Shown one piece after another: positions 18,253 to 29,282 of a stretch of DNA of 64,000 nucleotides. Each line of letters opens with the position of its first letter. Positions within the stretch are counted from its first letter, which is position 1. Position numbers and translations under genes: made by a program. Below the pieces are notes generated by a model that searched no databases, was not told the DNA's origin, and saw nothing but the letters and a program-made list of their open reading frames with translations. This DNA comes from Mergibacter septicus (GTDB lineage Bacteria; Pseudomonadota; Gammaproteobacteria; Enterobacterales; Pasteurellaceae): positions 336,001 through 400,000 of the forward strand of contig NZ_CP022013.1 in NCBI RefSeq assembly GCF_003265225.1. The letters are read 5' to 3'.

Positions 18253-19046
18253 TGTTAGCGTTTATTTTGCAGAAAATTACAGGCTTAGGGGAAAAGGTTA
18301 TTCATTTTATTACTATGTTAGGGCGATCAGCCTTAATGCTTAGCGGAGCGTTAATCGGACGCCCACAATGGAAGAAAAACTTTCCTTTAATTATCAAACA
18401 ATTATATGTTTTAGGCGTACAATCTCTTTTAATTATTTTACTTTCTGGTCTATTCATTGGTATGGTTTTGGGATTACAAGGCTATATCGTATTAGTCGAT
18501 TTTTCAGCTGAAACGAGCTTGGGGCAATTAGTTTCTTTATCTTTATTAAGAGAACTAGGGCCAGTGGTAACAGCATTATTGTTTGCTGGACGAGCAGGTT
18601 CAGCCTTGACGGCTGAAATTGGCTTAATGAAAGCAACCGAACAGTTATCTAGTTTAGAAATGATGGCAGTTAATCCGCTACGCCGTATTATCGCACCACG
18701 TTTTTGGGCAGGCGTTATAGCTATGCCAATTCTTGCGATAATTTTTGTTGCCGTAGGCATTTTAGGTGGTGCATTAGTTGGTGTAGAGTGGAAAGGAGTT
18801 GATAGTGGCAGTTTTTGGTCTGTGATGCAAAATACTGTTCAGTGGGGATATGATATTGGCAACGGGATTATTAAAAGTATCTTTTTTGCAATTGCGGTTG
18901 TCTGGATAGCATTATTTAATGGCTATGATGCGATTCCCACCTCTGAAGGTATCAGCCAAGCGACAACAAAAACTGTTGTTTATGCCTCTTTAGCGGTATT
19001 AGGTTTAGATTTTGTGCTAACGGCAGTAATGTTTGGTGGCAGTTAA
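18252..19046 (+). CDS. mlaE: Phospholipid ABC transporter permease MlaE
   Basis: A 264-residue MlaE/YrbE permease with about five membrane helices. Conserved parts include [39 protein letters not shown] (coupling region for MlaF), [20 protein letters not shown] and [14 protein letters not shown]. It forms the inner-membrane core with MlaF, MlaD and MlaB. The start overlaps the mlaF stop (TAATG). Confidence 0.96.
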   Translation: MLAFILQKITGLGEKVIHFITMLGRSALMLSGALIGRPQWKKNFPLIIKQLYVLGVQSLLIILLSGLFIGMVLGLQGYIVLVDFSAETSLGQLVSLSLLRELGPVVTALLFAGRAGSALTAEIGLMKATEQLSSLEMMAVNPLRRIIAPRFWAGVIAMPILAIIFVAVGILGGALVGVEWKGVDSGSFWSVMQNTVQWGYDIGNGIIKSIFFAIAVVWIALFNGYDAIPTSEGISQATTKTVVYASLAVLGLDFVLTAVMFGGS

Positions 19047-19103
19047 GGTGAGTATAGAAAAAATAAGTAAATTGGTTAGATGTTACTTAGAAAATAGGGA
19101 AAG

Positions 19104-19580
19104 ATGATGAGAAATTTAGTCAAATATGAGTTTTGGGTTGGAATATTTCTATTATTAGGTATAGCAGCTTTGGTTTTTTTAGGCTTAAAAGTTGCGAATA
19201 TTCAAAGTTTTAGCCAAGGAAAGACCTATCAAATTGAAGCCGTATTTGACAATATCGGTGGTTTAAAAGTACGTTCTCCACTAAAGCTTGGTGGCGTGGT
19301 CATTGGGCGAGTGAGTGCTATTAGTTTAGATCCAAAAACTTATCTACCATTAGTAAAGATCAATATTGCTCAAGAGTATGATAAGATTCCAGAAAATAGT
19401 TCGTTATCAATTAAAACTTCGGGCTTATTAGGCGAACAATATGTGGCATTGAATCTTGGCTTTGATGATGGTGAAACGCCGATGTTAAAAAATGGCAGTA
19501 AGGTGGTAGATACCAAATCTGCTTTAGTGTTAGAGGATTTAATCGGACAATTTTTATACGGGAATAAAAGTAACAACTGA
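19104..19580 (+). CDS. mlaD: MCE-domain lipid transport protein MlaD
   Basis: A 158-residue protein with one N-terminal membrane helix (about 9-28) and one MCE domain (about 38-120: FDNIGGLKVRSPLKLGGVVIGRV, GLLGEQYVALNLG). MlaD hexamers form the periplasmic ring through which lipid passes between MlaE and MlaC. It is shorter than E. coli MlaD (183), mostly in the C-terminal tail. Two adjacent ATG codons (19104, 19107) follow AGGG; either could be the start. Confidence 0.94.
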   Translation: MMRNLVKYEFWVGIFLLLGIAALVFLGLKVANIQSFSQGKTYQIEAVFDNIGGLKVRSPLKLGGVVIGRVSAISLDPKTYLPLVKINIAQEYDKIPENSSLSIKTSGLLGEQYVALNLGFDDGETPMLKNGSKVVDTKSALVLEDLIGQFLYGNKSNN

Positions 19581-19617
19581 TTGAACAATAGGGTTAGTGG
19601 TCGTTTAGGAGGGGAAT

Positions 19618-20259
19618 ATGAATAGCGTTTTACGGAAAATGGGAGCATTTTTTCTTGTCTCTATGGTGTTGTTAGGACTAGGGCAAGTAGTAAGGGCAAA
19701 CGAATTGACGCCAGAACAGTTAATGCAGCAAACTGCAGATAAATTGTTTGGTGACATTAAAGAAAATCAAGCTAAGATAAAACAAGATCCTAATTACTTA
19801 CGTCAAATTGTCCGCCAAGATCTGATGCCTTATGTTCATTATAAATATGCTGGTTCTTTAGTTTTAGGTGCATATTTTAGATCGACTTCACCTGAACAGA
19901 GAGAACCGTTTTTTAATGCTTTTCAGCAATTTATTGAACAAACTTATGCTCAAGCATTAACCTTATACCATAATCAAAAAATTATTATTGAAAAACCGAA
20001 AGCGACCAATTCAGATAGTAATATTAGTGTGATCCGAGTGGTAGTCGTAGATGGCAATAAGCAGAATAACTTAGATTTTTACTGGCGTAAAAATACCCGT
20101 ACTGGAGAATGGCAAGTTTACGATATGGCGGCAGAAGGGGTGAGTATGATTGCTACCAAACAGAAAGAATGGGCGCCGATTTTGCGTAAAGAAGGGATTG
20201 AAACCTTAACTAAACAGATAGAAAAATCAGCAAAAGATCCTATTGTATTTAGTAAATAA
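19618..20259 (+). CDS. mlaC: Periplasmic phospholipid carrier MlaC
   Basis: A 213-residue secreted protein with a signal peptide (about 1-28, ending VRA-NE) and the MlaC/Ttg2 fold: PEQLMQQTADKLF, NYLRQIVRQDLMPYVHYKYAG, and RKNTRTGEWQVYDMAAEGVSMI. It shuttles phospholipid between the inner-membrane MlaFEDB complex and the outer-membrane MlaA-porin complex. mlaA itself is not in the window. TAGGAGGGG is a strong ribosome-binding site. Confidence 0.96.
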   Translation: MNSVLRKMGAFFLVSMVLLGLGQVVRANELTPEQLMQQTADKLFGDIKENQAKIKQDPNYLRQIVRQDLMPYVHYKYAGSLVLGAYFRSTSPEQREPFFNAFQQFIEQTYAQALTLYHNQKIIIEKPKATNSDSNISVIRVVVVDGNKQNNLDFYWRKNTRTGEWQVYDMAAEGVSMIATKQKEWAPILRKEGIETLTKQIEKSAKDPIVFSK

Positions 20260-20267
20260 GGGTGAAT

Positions 20268-20588
20268 ATGGTGGCATTACAGTGGGAAATAGAGTCAGCA
20301 GAAACACAAAATCAGATTAATTTAAAAGGTGATTTAACACGTTTCACGCTATTTCCCTTATGGCAACAACGTCAACAAATCCTAGCCACACTTCAAGCTA
20401 ATTCAAAGATTATTTGGAATCTGATTGGTATACAGCAAATTGATTCAGCGGGATTTGCTTTTTTATGTGAGTTGCTAGTGGCAAGTGCTAAAACAGGTGC
20501 AAGTGTTAAGATCACACAAGTTCCTAATCAATGTGAAATGTTGGCAGACTTATTTGATTTGACTGAATTATTTCAGACATTTCGCTAA
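20268..20588 (+). CDS. mlaB: STAS-domain protein MlaB
   Basis: A 106-residue STAS protein that binds MlaF and is needed for assembly and activity of the inner-membrane complex. Visible features are the STAS strand LKGDLTRFT, IIWNLIGIQQIDSAGFAFL (Asp-Ser-Ala-Gly loop with Ser at the usual phospho-site) and a C-terminal helix. A GTG at 20262 is in frame, but the AAGGG at 20258-20262 places the start at the ATG at 20268. Confidence 0.9.
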   Translation: MVALQWEIESAETQNQINLKGDLTRFTLFPLWQQRQQILATLQANSKIIWNLIGIQQIDSAGFAFLCELLVASAKTGASVKITQVPNQCEMLADLFDLTELFQTFR

Positions 20589-20620
20589 TTTATTCAATGA
20601 TTTAAGGTAAGTAAAAACTT

Positions 20621-22161
<1,541 letters not shown>

Positions 22162-22213
22162 TACTTGCAGAATAGTTTTCTTGAATTGACCGCTTCTGAA
22201 AAGGGGAAAGATT

Positions 22214-22468
22214 ATGTTAGATCCAAAAAAAATAGAAGATATTGCACGCCAAATTCACAATAATTTACCGCAAGGGATTAAGAATTTAGGGCAAGATTTT
22301 GAAAGTAAAATTAAACAGATTTTACAAGCTCAACTAGCAAAACTTGATGTAGTGAATCGAGAAGAATTTGATGTGCAGACCCAAGTTTTATTGCGGACAC
22401 GTCAAAAATTAACTGAGTTAGAAAAAAAAGTAGAACAGTTAATAGAACAACAAACTAAAGCCGAATAA
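22214..22468 (+). CDS. ubiK: Ubiquinone biosynthesis accessory factor UbiK
   Basis: An 84-residue helical, coiled-coil protein of the BMFP/YqiC family ([18 protein letters not shown] at the N-terminus; [17 protein letters not shown] at the C-terminus). UbiK trimerises, binds UbiJ and is needed for efficient aerobic ubiquinone synthesis. AAGGGG precedes the ATG. Confidence 0.9.
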   Translation: MLDPKKIEDIARQIHNNLPQGIKNLGQDFESKIKQILQAQLAKLDVVNREEFDVQTQVLLRTRQKLTELEKKVEQLIEQQTKAE

Positions 22469-22495
22469 TTTCGCTATAGATCCCTTTGATTTAAA

Positions 22496-22528
22496 AACAC
22501 TACTGATGTTAAGTAGTGTTTTTTTTGT
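22496..22528 (+). terminator. Rho-independent terminator after ubiK
   Basis: An 8-bp stem AACACTAC / GTAGTGTT with a nine-base loop followed by a run of T residues. It separates ubiK from convergent maf. Confidence 0.88.
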
Positions 22529-22544
22529 TAAAAAAGATACTGAA

Positions 22545-23138
22545 TTAAGCACTATAATCTAATTCAAAACCTAGTTGTTGCAGTAATTGACTGGTTTCAA
22601 ACAAAGGCAATCCCATAACACCACTATAACTACCAGATAATGTTTGGATAAATGCTGCCGCTTTGCCTTGAATAGCATAAGCACCCGCTTTATCTAAGGG
22701 CTCACCACTGGCAATATAACTATCAATTTCTCGCTGACTTAATGGTTTAAAGGTGACTTCGCTTTGTTGTAAACAGGATAATTGCTGCTTTTCAAAGCTA
22801 AGTGTTATCGCCGTTAAAACTTGGTGAGTGCGACCCGAAAGCTGTTGTAACATCGTTTTTGCAACGATTGGGGAAGCGGGTTTGCCTAAAATTTGCTGAT
22901 CTAAAGCAATACAGGTATCGGCGGTCAGTATCGGCAAGTATTCATTTGTTTTTCTGGCAATAGCTTGTGCTTGTTGGTTTTTTTCTTTTGCCATTCGCAT
23001 CACATATTGTGTTGCTGTTTCGTTAGGGTGTGGGCTTTCATCAATTTCAACTGATAATACTTTGGCAGTGATACCCAGTTGTTGTAACAATAACAAGCGT
23101 CTAGGGCTATTTGAAGCGAGAATTAATTCTACTGACAT
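22545..23138 (-). CDS. Maf family nucleoside triphosphate pyrophosphatase
   Basis: A 197-residue Maf protein with the signature ASNSPRRLLLLQQLG at residues 8-22, the catalytic Asp in LTADTCIALD, and SGRTHQVLTAI. It matches the YhdE subgroup (dTTP/UTP and modified pyrimidine nucleotide hydrolysis) more than YceF (m7GTP), though this distinction by eye is tentative. AGGAAAGG precedes the ATG. It is divergent from priC. Confidence 0.92.
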   Translation of the reverse strand: MSVELILASNSPRRLLLLQQLGITAKVLSVEIDESPHPNETATQYVMRMAKEKNQQAQAIARKTNEYLPILTADTCIALDQQILGKPASPIVAKTMLQQLSGRTHQVLTAITLSFEKQQLSCLQQSEVTFKPLSQREIDSYIASGEPLDKAGAYAIQGKAAAFIQTLSGSYSGVMGLPLFETSQLLQQLGFELDYSA

Positions 23139-23240
23139 TGACCTTTCCTGATAAAAGATGAAAAAGATAAGTTAGGATTAGCTATATTTTACCTGATCCT
23201 TTATCATCTAGCAGGCTGAAATTAAGTAAACCAAATATTA

Positions 23241-23843
23241 ATGGATAGAGTTAGATTAATGCCACAATCAAAGAATCAATTAATCGCACAATTATTATTA
23301 CAGGTAAAGACCTTTACGCAAAAGTTAGGGCTATCAGATAGTCAGTTATCCCAACCCATAGAACTTGAATGCCAAGCTACTTATTTTACTGAAAATGGCT
23401 TAACATTAGCTGAGTATTTACAACAAATAACTAGCAGTATTTATCAGCTAGAACAGATAGAAGATCTTGAGTTTTTGTCGTTTCAAACTGAACGGATCTA
23501 TACTCAATTTAGAATTTTGTATGATGCTATCCATTCTAGACAAGCCTTATATGTCAATCATCATAAAAAGAAGTCTAAACCGTCAAACAAGGATAAATTT
23601 TCCATTCACCAGTTACCACCTAAGCAACGTTTGCCTTTATATTATGACGCTTTACAAGCGTTGAATCAGAAAATCTACCATTTAGAAGATCTTGCCTTTC
23701 AAGCCCAAAATCTGGCTGATAAAGAGCATTATCAACAGCAGATCACCATTACATTACAACGTAAGCAACGTTGCCAAGATGCGATTGATAATTTAGAAGA
23801 ATTTCTTGCATTTCAGCAACAACAAGCAAAAGTTAGCAAATAA
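23241..23843 (+). CDS. priC: Primosomal replication protein PriC
   Basis: A 200-residue helical protein. It matches the PriC pattern of an N-terminal helix bundle (NQLIAQLLLQVKTFTQKLG, FLSFQTERIYTQFRILYDAI) and a C-terminal part with LPPKQRLPLYYDALQALNQKI and NLEEFLAFQQ. PriC loads DnaB at abandoned forks with leading-strand gaps and binds SSB. The start is uncertain: ATG at 23241 or ATG at 23259, neither with a clear ribosome-binding site. It is convergent with recN. Confidence 0.85.
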   Translation: MDRVRLMPQSKNQLIAQLLLQVKTFTQKLGLSDSQLSQPIELECQATYFTENGLTLAEYLQQITSSIYQLEQIEDLEFLSFQTERIYTQFRILYDAIHSRQALYVNHHKKKSKPSNKDKFSIHQLPPKQRLPLYYDALQALNQKIYHLEDLAFQAQNLADKEHYQQQITITLQRKQRCQDAIDNLEEFLAFQQQQAKVSK

Positions 23844-23851
23844 GATTTGCT

Positions 23852-25528
23852 TTATACCGCTAATTCAAGCATTTCTTGAGCATTAGCAAGTGTATTTTGT
23901 GTGATCTTACTTCCGCCGAGTAAGCGAGCTAACTCTTTCACCCTTTCAGCATTAGATAAACATTTCATTTTGGTTTCTGTTTGATTGTCTTTTGAATATT
24001 TTTCTACCAGATAATGTTGATGCCCGTGAGATGCAACCTGTGGTAAGTGGGTAACACATAAGACTTGGCATTGTTCCCCAAGTTTGCGTAATAATTTACC
24101 AACAATATTAGCGGTTGCACCACTAATACCAACATCAATTTCATCAAAAATTAATGTTGGAATTGATTGTTTGCCAGAGGTTAAAACTTGTAATACTAAG
24201 GCAATACGAGATAATTCACCACCAGAGGCAGTTTTTGTGAGGGATTGGCTCTCTTGTCCTAGATTGCTACGCAACATAAATTGCACTTGATCGATCCCGC
24301 TAGAACTGATTTGCTGATTATTTGATGTGATTTGAATGCTAAATTCGGCATTTTCCATCGCTAACAGTTTGATATGTTCGGTAACACTTTTAGCCAAAGT
24401 GATCGCCCCTTGTTGACGTTTATTGGATAACTGCTGGGCTAAGTGGGCTAAATTGTCAGCAATCTGTTTTTCTGTTACCAATAAACTTTCTTCCCCTTCA
24501 GAGAATGAGGCTAAACCTACAAGCTCACGGCGTAATTGTTGGTGGTATTGTGGTAATTCATCTGGGGTAATTTGATGTTTTTTCGCTAATTGCATTGCTT
24601 GTCGCATTCGTTGCTCGGTTTCAGCTAGCAATGCGGGATCTTGTTCAATCTTATCGACTAAGTGTTCAACACTATTTACCGCTTCTTGCACATTAATTAA
24701 TGCTGCTTCAATTAATTCGTGGATCTCAGCATAACGATGATCTAACTCGGTTAAGTCAGCAATATATTGACAGGTTTTATTTAACATACTATCAATATTC
24801 GCCATTTCATTATCATTTAATAGTTGTAATACCGCTTGAGCCCCTGTTGTCAACGCTTCACTATTCGCTAAACGGCGTTGAGTTTCTTCTAACTCCTGAA
24901 ATTCACCAACTTGAAAATTAAATTCGTCTAGCTCTTGGACTTGATATTGTAGCAACTGTTTTTTCGCTTCATTATTGGCACAGGTTTGCCGAAATGCTTC
25001 CAGTTCAGCTGTAACCTTTTTCCATTGGCGGAATTGTTGCTGTAATTCTTCGACTAAGGTTTGATTATGGCAGTAATGATCCAAAAGATTTAATTGATAA
25101 TCTGTCTTTAAGAGTTGTTGCGATGCGTGTTGCCCACTAATGTTGACTAATAATTGCCCTAATTCACGTAATTGGGTAACAGTAACAGGTTGATTATTAA
25201 TGAAGGCTTTTGAACGCCCATCTAAATTGATGGTACGGCGTAAAATACATTCATCTGGGGTATCGTTATCATCTAATTCGTGATCTGCTAGCCATTGTTT
25301 TGCGTTTAAATTATCTTTTAACAAGAAAGTTGCACTCACATCAGCTCTGGATTGTCCTTGGCGGATCATACTCACCTCAGTACGTTGCCCTAAACATAAT
25401 CCTAAGGCATCAATCGCAATTGATTTTCCAGCCCCTGTTTCCCCAGTAATTACCGACATACCTTGTTCTAATTCAAGATTGAATTGATGCACGATAGCAA
25501 AATTATTGATTCGTAATTGAGATAACAT
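23852..25528 (-). CDS. recN: DNA repair protein RecN
   Basis: A 558-residue SMC-like ATPase acting in double-strand-break repair and induced by SOS. Walker A GETGAGKSIAIDALG (about 31-45), two long coiled-coil arms (about 150-370), ABC signature TASGGELSRIALVLQ and Walker B TLIFDEIDVGISG are all present. The frame starts at a TTG (25534), but GAGGGG lies correctly for the ATG at 25528. Tandem LexA-box-like sequences lie just upstream, so SOS control is expected. Confidence 0.96.
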   Translation of the reverse strand: MLSQLRINNFAIVHQFNLELEQGMSVITGETGAGKSIAIDALGLCLGQRTEVSMIRQGQSRADVSATFLLKDNLNAKQWLADHELDDNDTPDECILRRTINLDGRSKAFINNQPVTVTQLRELGQLLVNISGQHASQQLLKTDYQLNLLDHYCHNQTLVEELQQQFRQWKKVTAELEAFRQTCANNEAKKQLLQYQVQELDEFNFQVGEFQELEETQRRLANSEALTTGAQAVLQLLNDNEMANIDSMLNKTCQYIADLTELDHRYAEIHELIEAALINVQEAVNSVEHLVDKIEQDPALLAETEQRMRQAMQLAKKHQITPDELPQYHQQLRRELVGLASFSEGEESLLVTEKQIADNLAHLAQQLSNKRQQGAITLAKSVTEHIKLLAMENAEFSIQITSNNQQISSSGIDQVQFMLRSNLGQESQSLTKTASGGELSRIALVLQVLTSGKQSIPTLIFDEIDVGISGATANIVGKLLRKLGEQCQVLCVTHLPQVASHGHQHYLVEKYSKDNQTETKMKCLSNAERVKELARLLGGSKITQNTLANAQEMLELAV

Positions 25529-25549
25529 AAACAACCCCTCTTTCAGATA

Positions 25550-25589
25550 CTGTATAAAAAATTAGTATATACTGTTTTTTTATACAGTA
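25550..25589 (-). promoter_or_regulatory. Tandem LexA (SOS) boxes upstream of recN
   Basis: The box TACTGTTTTTTTATACAGTA at 25570-25589 is a textbook CTG-N10-CAG operator with TA-rich flanks. A second, degenerate copy at 25550-25565 reads CTG-N10-TAG. E. coli recN also has more than one LexA box. Confidence 0.85.
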
Positions 25590-25708
25590 AAGTATTTTTT
25601 AACCGTTTTGTGAAGAAATTGATTGATTATTATTCCTCGTTATAAATAGGAAAGAACAACTGCTTTTATGGTTGGTAATGAGGGTATTATTGTTATGCTT
25701 TGCGATAA

Positions 25709-25733
25709 AAAAGGTATCTCAATGATACCTTTT
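25709..25733 (-). terminator. Terminator downstream of nadK
   Basis: A perfect 10-bp stem AAAAGGTATC / GATACCTTTT with loop TCAAT; the minus-strand transcript would continue into a run of T residues. It lies 25 bases beyond the nadK stop. Confidence 0.85.
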
Positions 25734-25757
25734 GTTATCTTTTGCTATTTTGAGTAA

Positions 25758-26678
25758 TTAAAATTGTTTTTTTAACCAGCCGAGTTTGGTTCTTAATACT
25801 TTATAGTAATTGTAATCGGTTAAATGTAATAACCGCATTTTTTGTTTACTTTTTTGCACCACCACGACATCATCACAACCAAACGGCAGTCTTAATTGGC
25901 TATCACAACTCACTTCAAGCTGTGGTTGGTTATATTCTGCAAAGCGAAAGGTAACTTTACTTTCTCCGTCAATTACCAGTGGGCGAGATGATAAGGTATG
26001 CGGAAACATTGGTACTAACGCCATTGCATTCAGTTGCGGTGTTAAAATAGGGCCACCAGCCGAAAGAGAATAGGCGGTTGAACCTGTTGGCGTGGCAACG
26101 ATAAAGCCGTCCGAACGTTGTGAAAATGCGAACTTATCATCAATATAGACTTGAAAATCAATCATATGGGCAATTTTAGCAGGGTGAATTACTACTTCAT
26201 TAATAGCGTGATTGCTTGCAACGATAGTGCCGTTACGTTCAATTTTTGCTTCAAGTAAAAAACGTTCTTCAATAAAAAATTCACCTTTTTCCAAACAAGC
26301 GTGTAGTTGTTGGTAGGCGTTATCGGGATCAATATCGGTGAGAAAACCAAGATTGCCACGGTTAATTCCAATTAAGGCGGTGTTGTATTTTGACAGGGTA
26401 CGAGCTTTTCCTAGCATATTGCCATCACCACCAATCACAATGGCTAATTCAGCCCGTTGCCCAATTTCATCGAGGGTGGCAATTTGTGCTTGTGTCAATC
26501 CAAGTGCCTTACCAACGTCAGGCTCGACCAAAACTTGGTAGCCATATTCTTGTAACCAATCGACAAGATTTTTATGCATTTGTAAGGTGGTATCGTAACG
26601 TGGACGCCCTACAATGCCGATAGTTTGAAAAGAACGGTGTAATTTTTCAATAACTTGCGATGAAGAAAGTATCGCCAT
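25758..26678 (-). CDS. nadK: NAD kinase
   Basis: A 306-residue NAD kinase producing NADP from NAD and ATP (or polyphosphate). It has the GGDG nucleotide motif in [13 protein letters not shown] (about 77-89), the family segment [13 protein letters not shown], the NE/D motif [11 protein letters not shown] and the glycine-rich [22 protein letters not shown] is the ribosome-binding site. The gene order recN-nadK / grpE divergent is the conserved enterobacterial arrangement. Confidence 0.97.
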   Translation of the reverse strand: MAILSSSQVIEKLHRSFQTIGIVGRPRYDTTLQMHKNLVDWLQEYGYQVLVEPDVGKALGLTQAQIATLDEIGQRAELAIVIGGDGNMLGKARTLSKYNTALIGINRGNLGFLTDIDPDNAYQQLHACLEKGEFFIEERFLLEAKIERNGTIVASNHAINEVVIHPAKIAHMIDFQVYIDDKFAFSQRSDGFIVATPTGSTAYSLSAGGPILTPQLNAMALVPMFPHTLSSRPLVIDGESKVTFRFAEYNQPQLEVSCDSQLRLPFGCDDVVVVQKSKQKMRLLHLTDYNYYKVLRTKLGWLKKQF

Positions 26679-26692
26679 AATAATTCCGTGAA

Positions 26693-26720
26693 CTTGAATT
26701 GTGTAAGTTGAACCTTATAT
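26693..26720 (+). promoter_or_regulatory. Possible sigma-32-like heat-shock promoter of grpE
   Basis: CTTGAA at 26693-26698, a 14-base spacer and CCTTATAT at 26713-26720 resemble the sigma-32 pattern CTTGAAA-N13-CCCATNT, about 100 bases before grpE. The -10 match is only partial. A small hairpin TCGCTA-TCAA-TAGCGA (26752-26767) follows in the leader. Confidence 0.3.
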
Positions 26721-26820
26721 TAGCATAACTCGTTAATGGGCGGAAAACTAATCGCTATCAATAGCGAGTAGGTTGGTTTTTTGTTAAACTAGCACCGAAA
26801 AAACTTATTGGGAGTAAATT

Positions 26821-27438
26821 ATGACTGAACAAAAATCTCAAGCAGAAAATCTTGCGACAGAAGAAGAAAAGCTAACTACTGACAGCGTTGAGGTTGAAAC
26901 AACCGCTACAACCGAAGAAAAGGTAGAAAAAACAGCGGAACAAGTAGAGGGAGATGCTTTAGAAGAAGCGATTGCTCGAGTACAAGAACTTGAAGCAGAA
27001 TTAGTGGAAGCGAACAAAAAAGAACAAGATCTATTGTTACGCACTAGAGCCGAAATTGATAATATTCGCCGCCGTACCGAGCAAGATATTGAAAAAGCAC
27101 ATAAATTTGCTTTAGAAAAATTTGCAAAAGAGATTTTAACGGTAATAGATAACTTAGAAAGAGCATTATCAACACAAACCACCAGCGAAGATGAAAGCAT
27201 TAAAGCGATGTTTGAAGGGGTGGATTTAACCTTAAAACATTTATTAGCCACCGTTGCTAAATTTGGAATTGAAGCGGTTGGTGCTGAAGGGGAAACTTTT
27301 AATCCTGAATTGCATCAAGCTATCTCAATGCAACCTGCTGAAGGGTTTAGTGCGAATCAAATCACAACGGTATTGCAAAAAGGTTACTTGCTTAACGGGC
27401 GTGTTATCCGCCCTGCAATGGTAATGGTAGCGGCATAA
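26821..27438 (+). CDS. grpE: Nucleotide exchange factor GrpE
   Basis: A 205-residue co-chaperone that releases ADP from DnaK. An acidic, Thr/Glu-rich disordered N-terminus (about 1-40) leads to a long coiled coil (about 45-100: [20 protein letters not shown]), a helix bundle and the beta-rich head ending [20 protein letters not shown]. Length is near the family norm (about 197 in E. coli). GGGAG precedes the ATG. Confidence 0.97.
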   Translation: MTEQKSQAENLATEEEKLTTDSVEVETTATTEEKVEKTAEQVEGDALEEAIARVQELEAELVEANKKEQDLLLRTRAEIDNIRRRTEQDIEKAHKFALEKFAKEILTVIDNLERALSTQTTSEDESIKAMFEGVDLTLKHLLATVAKFGIEAVGAEGETFNPELHQAISMQPAEGFSANQITTVLQKGYLLNGRVIRPAMVMVAA

Positions 27439-27480
27439 TATCGTTGTTGAACCATTTTATCCATTAGGCATTACCAGTTA

Positions 27481-27516
27481 AAAAAGAAGGAAAGCATTTG
27501 CTTTCCTTCTTTTTTG
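27481..27516. terminator. Bidirectional terminator between grpE and the Slam gene
   Basis: A perfect 16-bp stem AAAAAAGAAGGAAAGC / GCTTTCCTTCTTTTTT with a four-base loop. It lies between convergent genes and serves both. Confidence 0.93.
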
Positions 27517-27517
27517 A

Positions 27518-29005
27518 TTAAAAACTTCTTTCTAAACTAAAGAAGACACTGAATTTATCATAGCTATTAAAGACAACATTCGATTTATTTTTAATATATT
27601 GCAGATTCAAGGTTGGGTATAAACCGAAAATTTTAAAATCTTTTTTACTCAGACTTGAATACAACCCATATATTTTATCTTTTCTATTTTGATCGATTAA
27701 CACATATTTCCCTTTATAGCGTTTATCGGCAAAAGATAGATCTGTTTTGAAAAAGAGTTGATAAGGTAAATTCACCCCAATACCAGCGTTGATTTCTCGT
27801 CTAATATATTCATTGACCGCATAAATAGAGTGTTGGTTTAAATATTTCACCCCACCACGCAGATAAAAGTTATCAAAGAAATAATACAGATTATCTTTTA
27901 ATTCATAATAATAGCCATTGAGATATTGGCGATATTGATAATTTTGTCGTGCATATTCAAGGCTAAAATTATTTTTTATTCGAGTGGTAGGACTAAACCA
28001 AGTATTGAGTTGTACCCCTTTAGTGAGTAAATAACGGTGGTAGCTATCGGTTGGTATCGCCGTATTATCATAAATTTCACGATAAAAAGTCTGTTCAACA
28101 AAAGGTTTAAGACCAACACCACCCCAGCCATTTTCATATTCTAACCCTGTTTCAAAGCGAGCTGTGGCGTTACTGTATTTTTTCGCCGAAAAATATTCAA
28201 CCCCATACAGATTAGTTGACAATAAAGCAGAAAGTTGCGGTGCTAGAATAAAATATTTACTCAACCCAGCACTATAATTTAGTCCAAAACTAGAAACACG
28301 TTTTTCAGATGAAAAGCCCCCTACGGCGACCACATCTTTCGGCACGCCATTAATATTTTTATCTTGATTAATGAAAAAACTAAAATAAGAATTTAATTTT
28401 TGTTTATTATCAATAATTTCTAGCAACTCTTTAATATTCGGATTGTCTTTGTCGCTAGTAGATAATGCTTCGATATTCTTTTTCACTTGGTAATAATTTT
28501 TATTACCTAACAAAATATATTGTTCTTGTAGAAAAAGAATATTAAACCCCGGCACTTGTTTTCTTAATACGGCAAAATAGTCTAAAGACGGTTTAAAATC
28601 CCGTTGGTCTGCCAAAATAATCGCTTTCGCCCAGATATAGAGCAAAATATCGTTTTTATTTTGTTTATCAATTTTAACGCTAAAGATAGGCAACAATACC
28701 TGTAACGATTTTGCGTCCATTCGTTTTGCTGCATCAGTTAACGCCACCTCTAACAACCCTTTATTTTCTTGCAGGCTTTTCAACGAAATTGAAATGGCTT
28801 GATGGGGCAAGTTTTTCAGTTTATTGACGGGAATTTGCTCCGCTTTATGGTCTTGAAAACGTTCTGCATCAGATAAGGTGGGTTGGATATCACGATTTTG
28901 AATATGAACGGGTTGGGTTTCTGCTTTCAGCGTGCTTTGAACGCTCAGGTATAACAGGCAAGAAGATAGCAGGACAAGCCCTTTTTTAGGTGGTAATAAT
29001 TTCAT
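27518..29005 (-). CDS. Surface lipoprotein assembly modifier (Slam, DUF560)
   Basis: A 495-residue outer-membrane protein. A signal peptide (about 1-28) is followed by a helical, TPR-like periplasmic region (about 90-195) and a DUF560-type beta-barrel (about 205-495) of alternating amphipathic strands rich in Tyr, Phe and Asn. It ends in Phe (FSVFFSLERSF), as expected for BAM-inserted barrels. Slams move lipoproteins or hemophores across the outer membrane. Its gene follows a surface-lipoprotein gene, the usual cargo-Slam order. No TonB-dependent receptor is nearby. Confidence 0.87.
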   Translation of the reverse strand: MKLLPPKKGLVLLSSCLLYLSVQSTLKAETQPVHIQNRDIQPTLSDAERFQDHKAEQIPVNKLKNLPHQAISISLKSLQENKGLLEVALTDAAKRMDAKSLQVLLPIFSVKIDKQNKNDILLYIWAKAIILADQRDFKPSLDYFAVLRKQVPGFNILFLQEQYILLGNKNYYQVKKNIEALSTSDKDNPNIKELLEIIDNKQKLNSYFSFFINQDKNINGVPKDVVAVGGFSSEKRVSSFGLNYSAGLSKYFILAPQLSALLSTNLYGVEYFSAKKYSNATARFETGLEYENGWGGVGLKPFVEQTFYREIYDNTAIPTDSYHRYLLTKGVQLNTWFSPTTRIKNNFSLEYARQNYQYRQYLNGYYYELKDNLYYFFDNFYLRGGVKYLNQHSIYAVNEYIRREINAGIGVNLPYQLFFKTDLSFADKRYKGKYVLIDQNRKDKIYGLYSSLSKKDFKIFGLYPTLNLQYIKNKSNVVFNSYDKFSVFFSLERSF

Positions 29006-29214
29006 TTTATATTCTCAGTTAATTGATTAAAAGCGATGAAAGAATAACTCAAATTGAGATTAGTTTACCGAATTTACTATCTTTATGCTATCTAAATATC
29101 ACGCCATCGTTTGCAAACAGAGAGAAGAAAAATGCTGAATAATCCCTTTTGTCAACAGGCTTTTGGGTGGTGTGGTTAAGCCTAATTTAGCGAGATTACA
29201 AAGAATAAAAGCAA
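29006..29214. other. Leader region of the Slam gene
   Basis: The stretch between the inter-gene hairpin and the Slam start contains no supportable gene. A 15-codon plus-strand frame from 29132 is not credible. A Slam-specific promoter could lie here but I cannot point to convincing -35 and -10 elements. Confidence 0.4.
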
Positions 29215-29245
29215 AAAAATACCAGCTTATATCGCTGGTATTTTT
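29215..29245 (-). terminator. Terminator between lipoprotein and Slam genes
   Basis: A perfect 12-bp stem AAAAATACCAGC / GCTGGTATTTTT with a seven-base loop, followed on the minus strand by a run of T residues. It lies 38 bases after the lipoprotein stop and 210 bases before the Slam start. Confidence 0.88.
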
Positions 29246-29282
29246 AAAGAAGTAAAAACGTCTATATTAAAGCAATCTATGC

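Noticed and set aside
26838..27251. 137-codon minus-strand frame in grpE
   Set aside because: Serine/valine-rich shadow of the strongly conserved grpE on the opposite strand.
29132..29179. 15-codon plus-strand frame ending in a CG-type peptide between lipoprotein and Slam genes
   Set aside because: Too short, without a ribosome-binding site, and antisense to the Slam leader.
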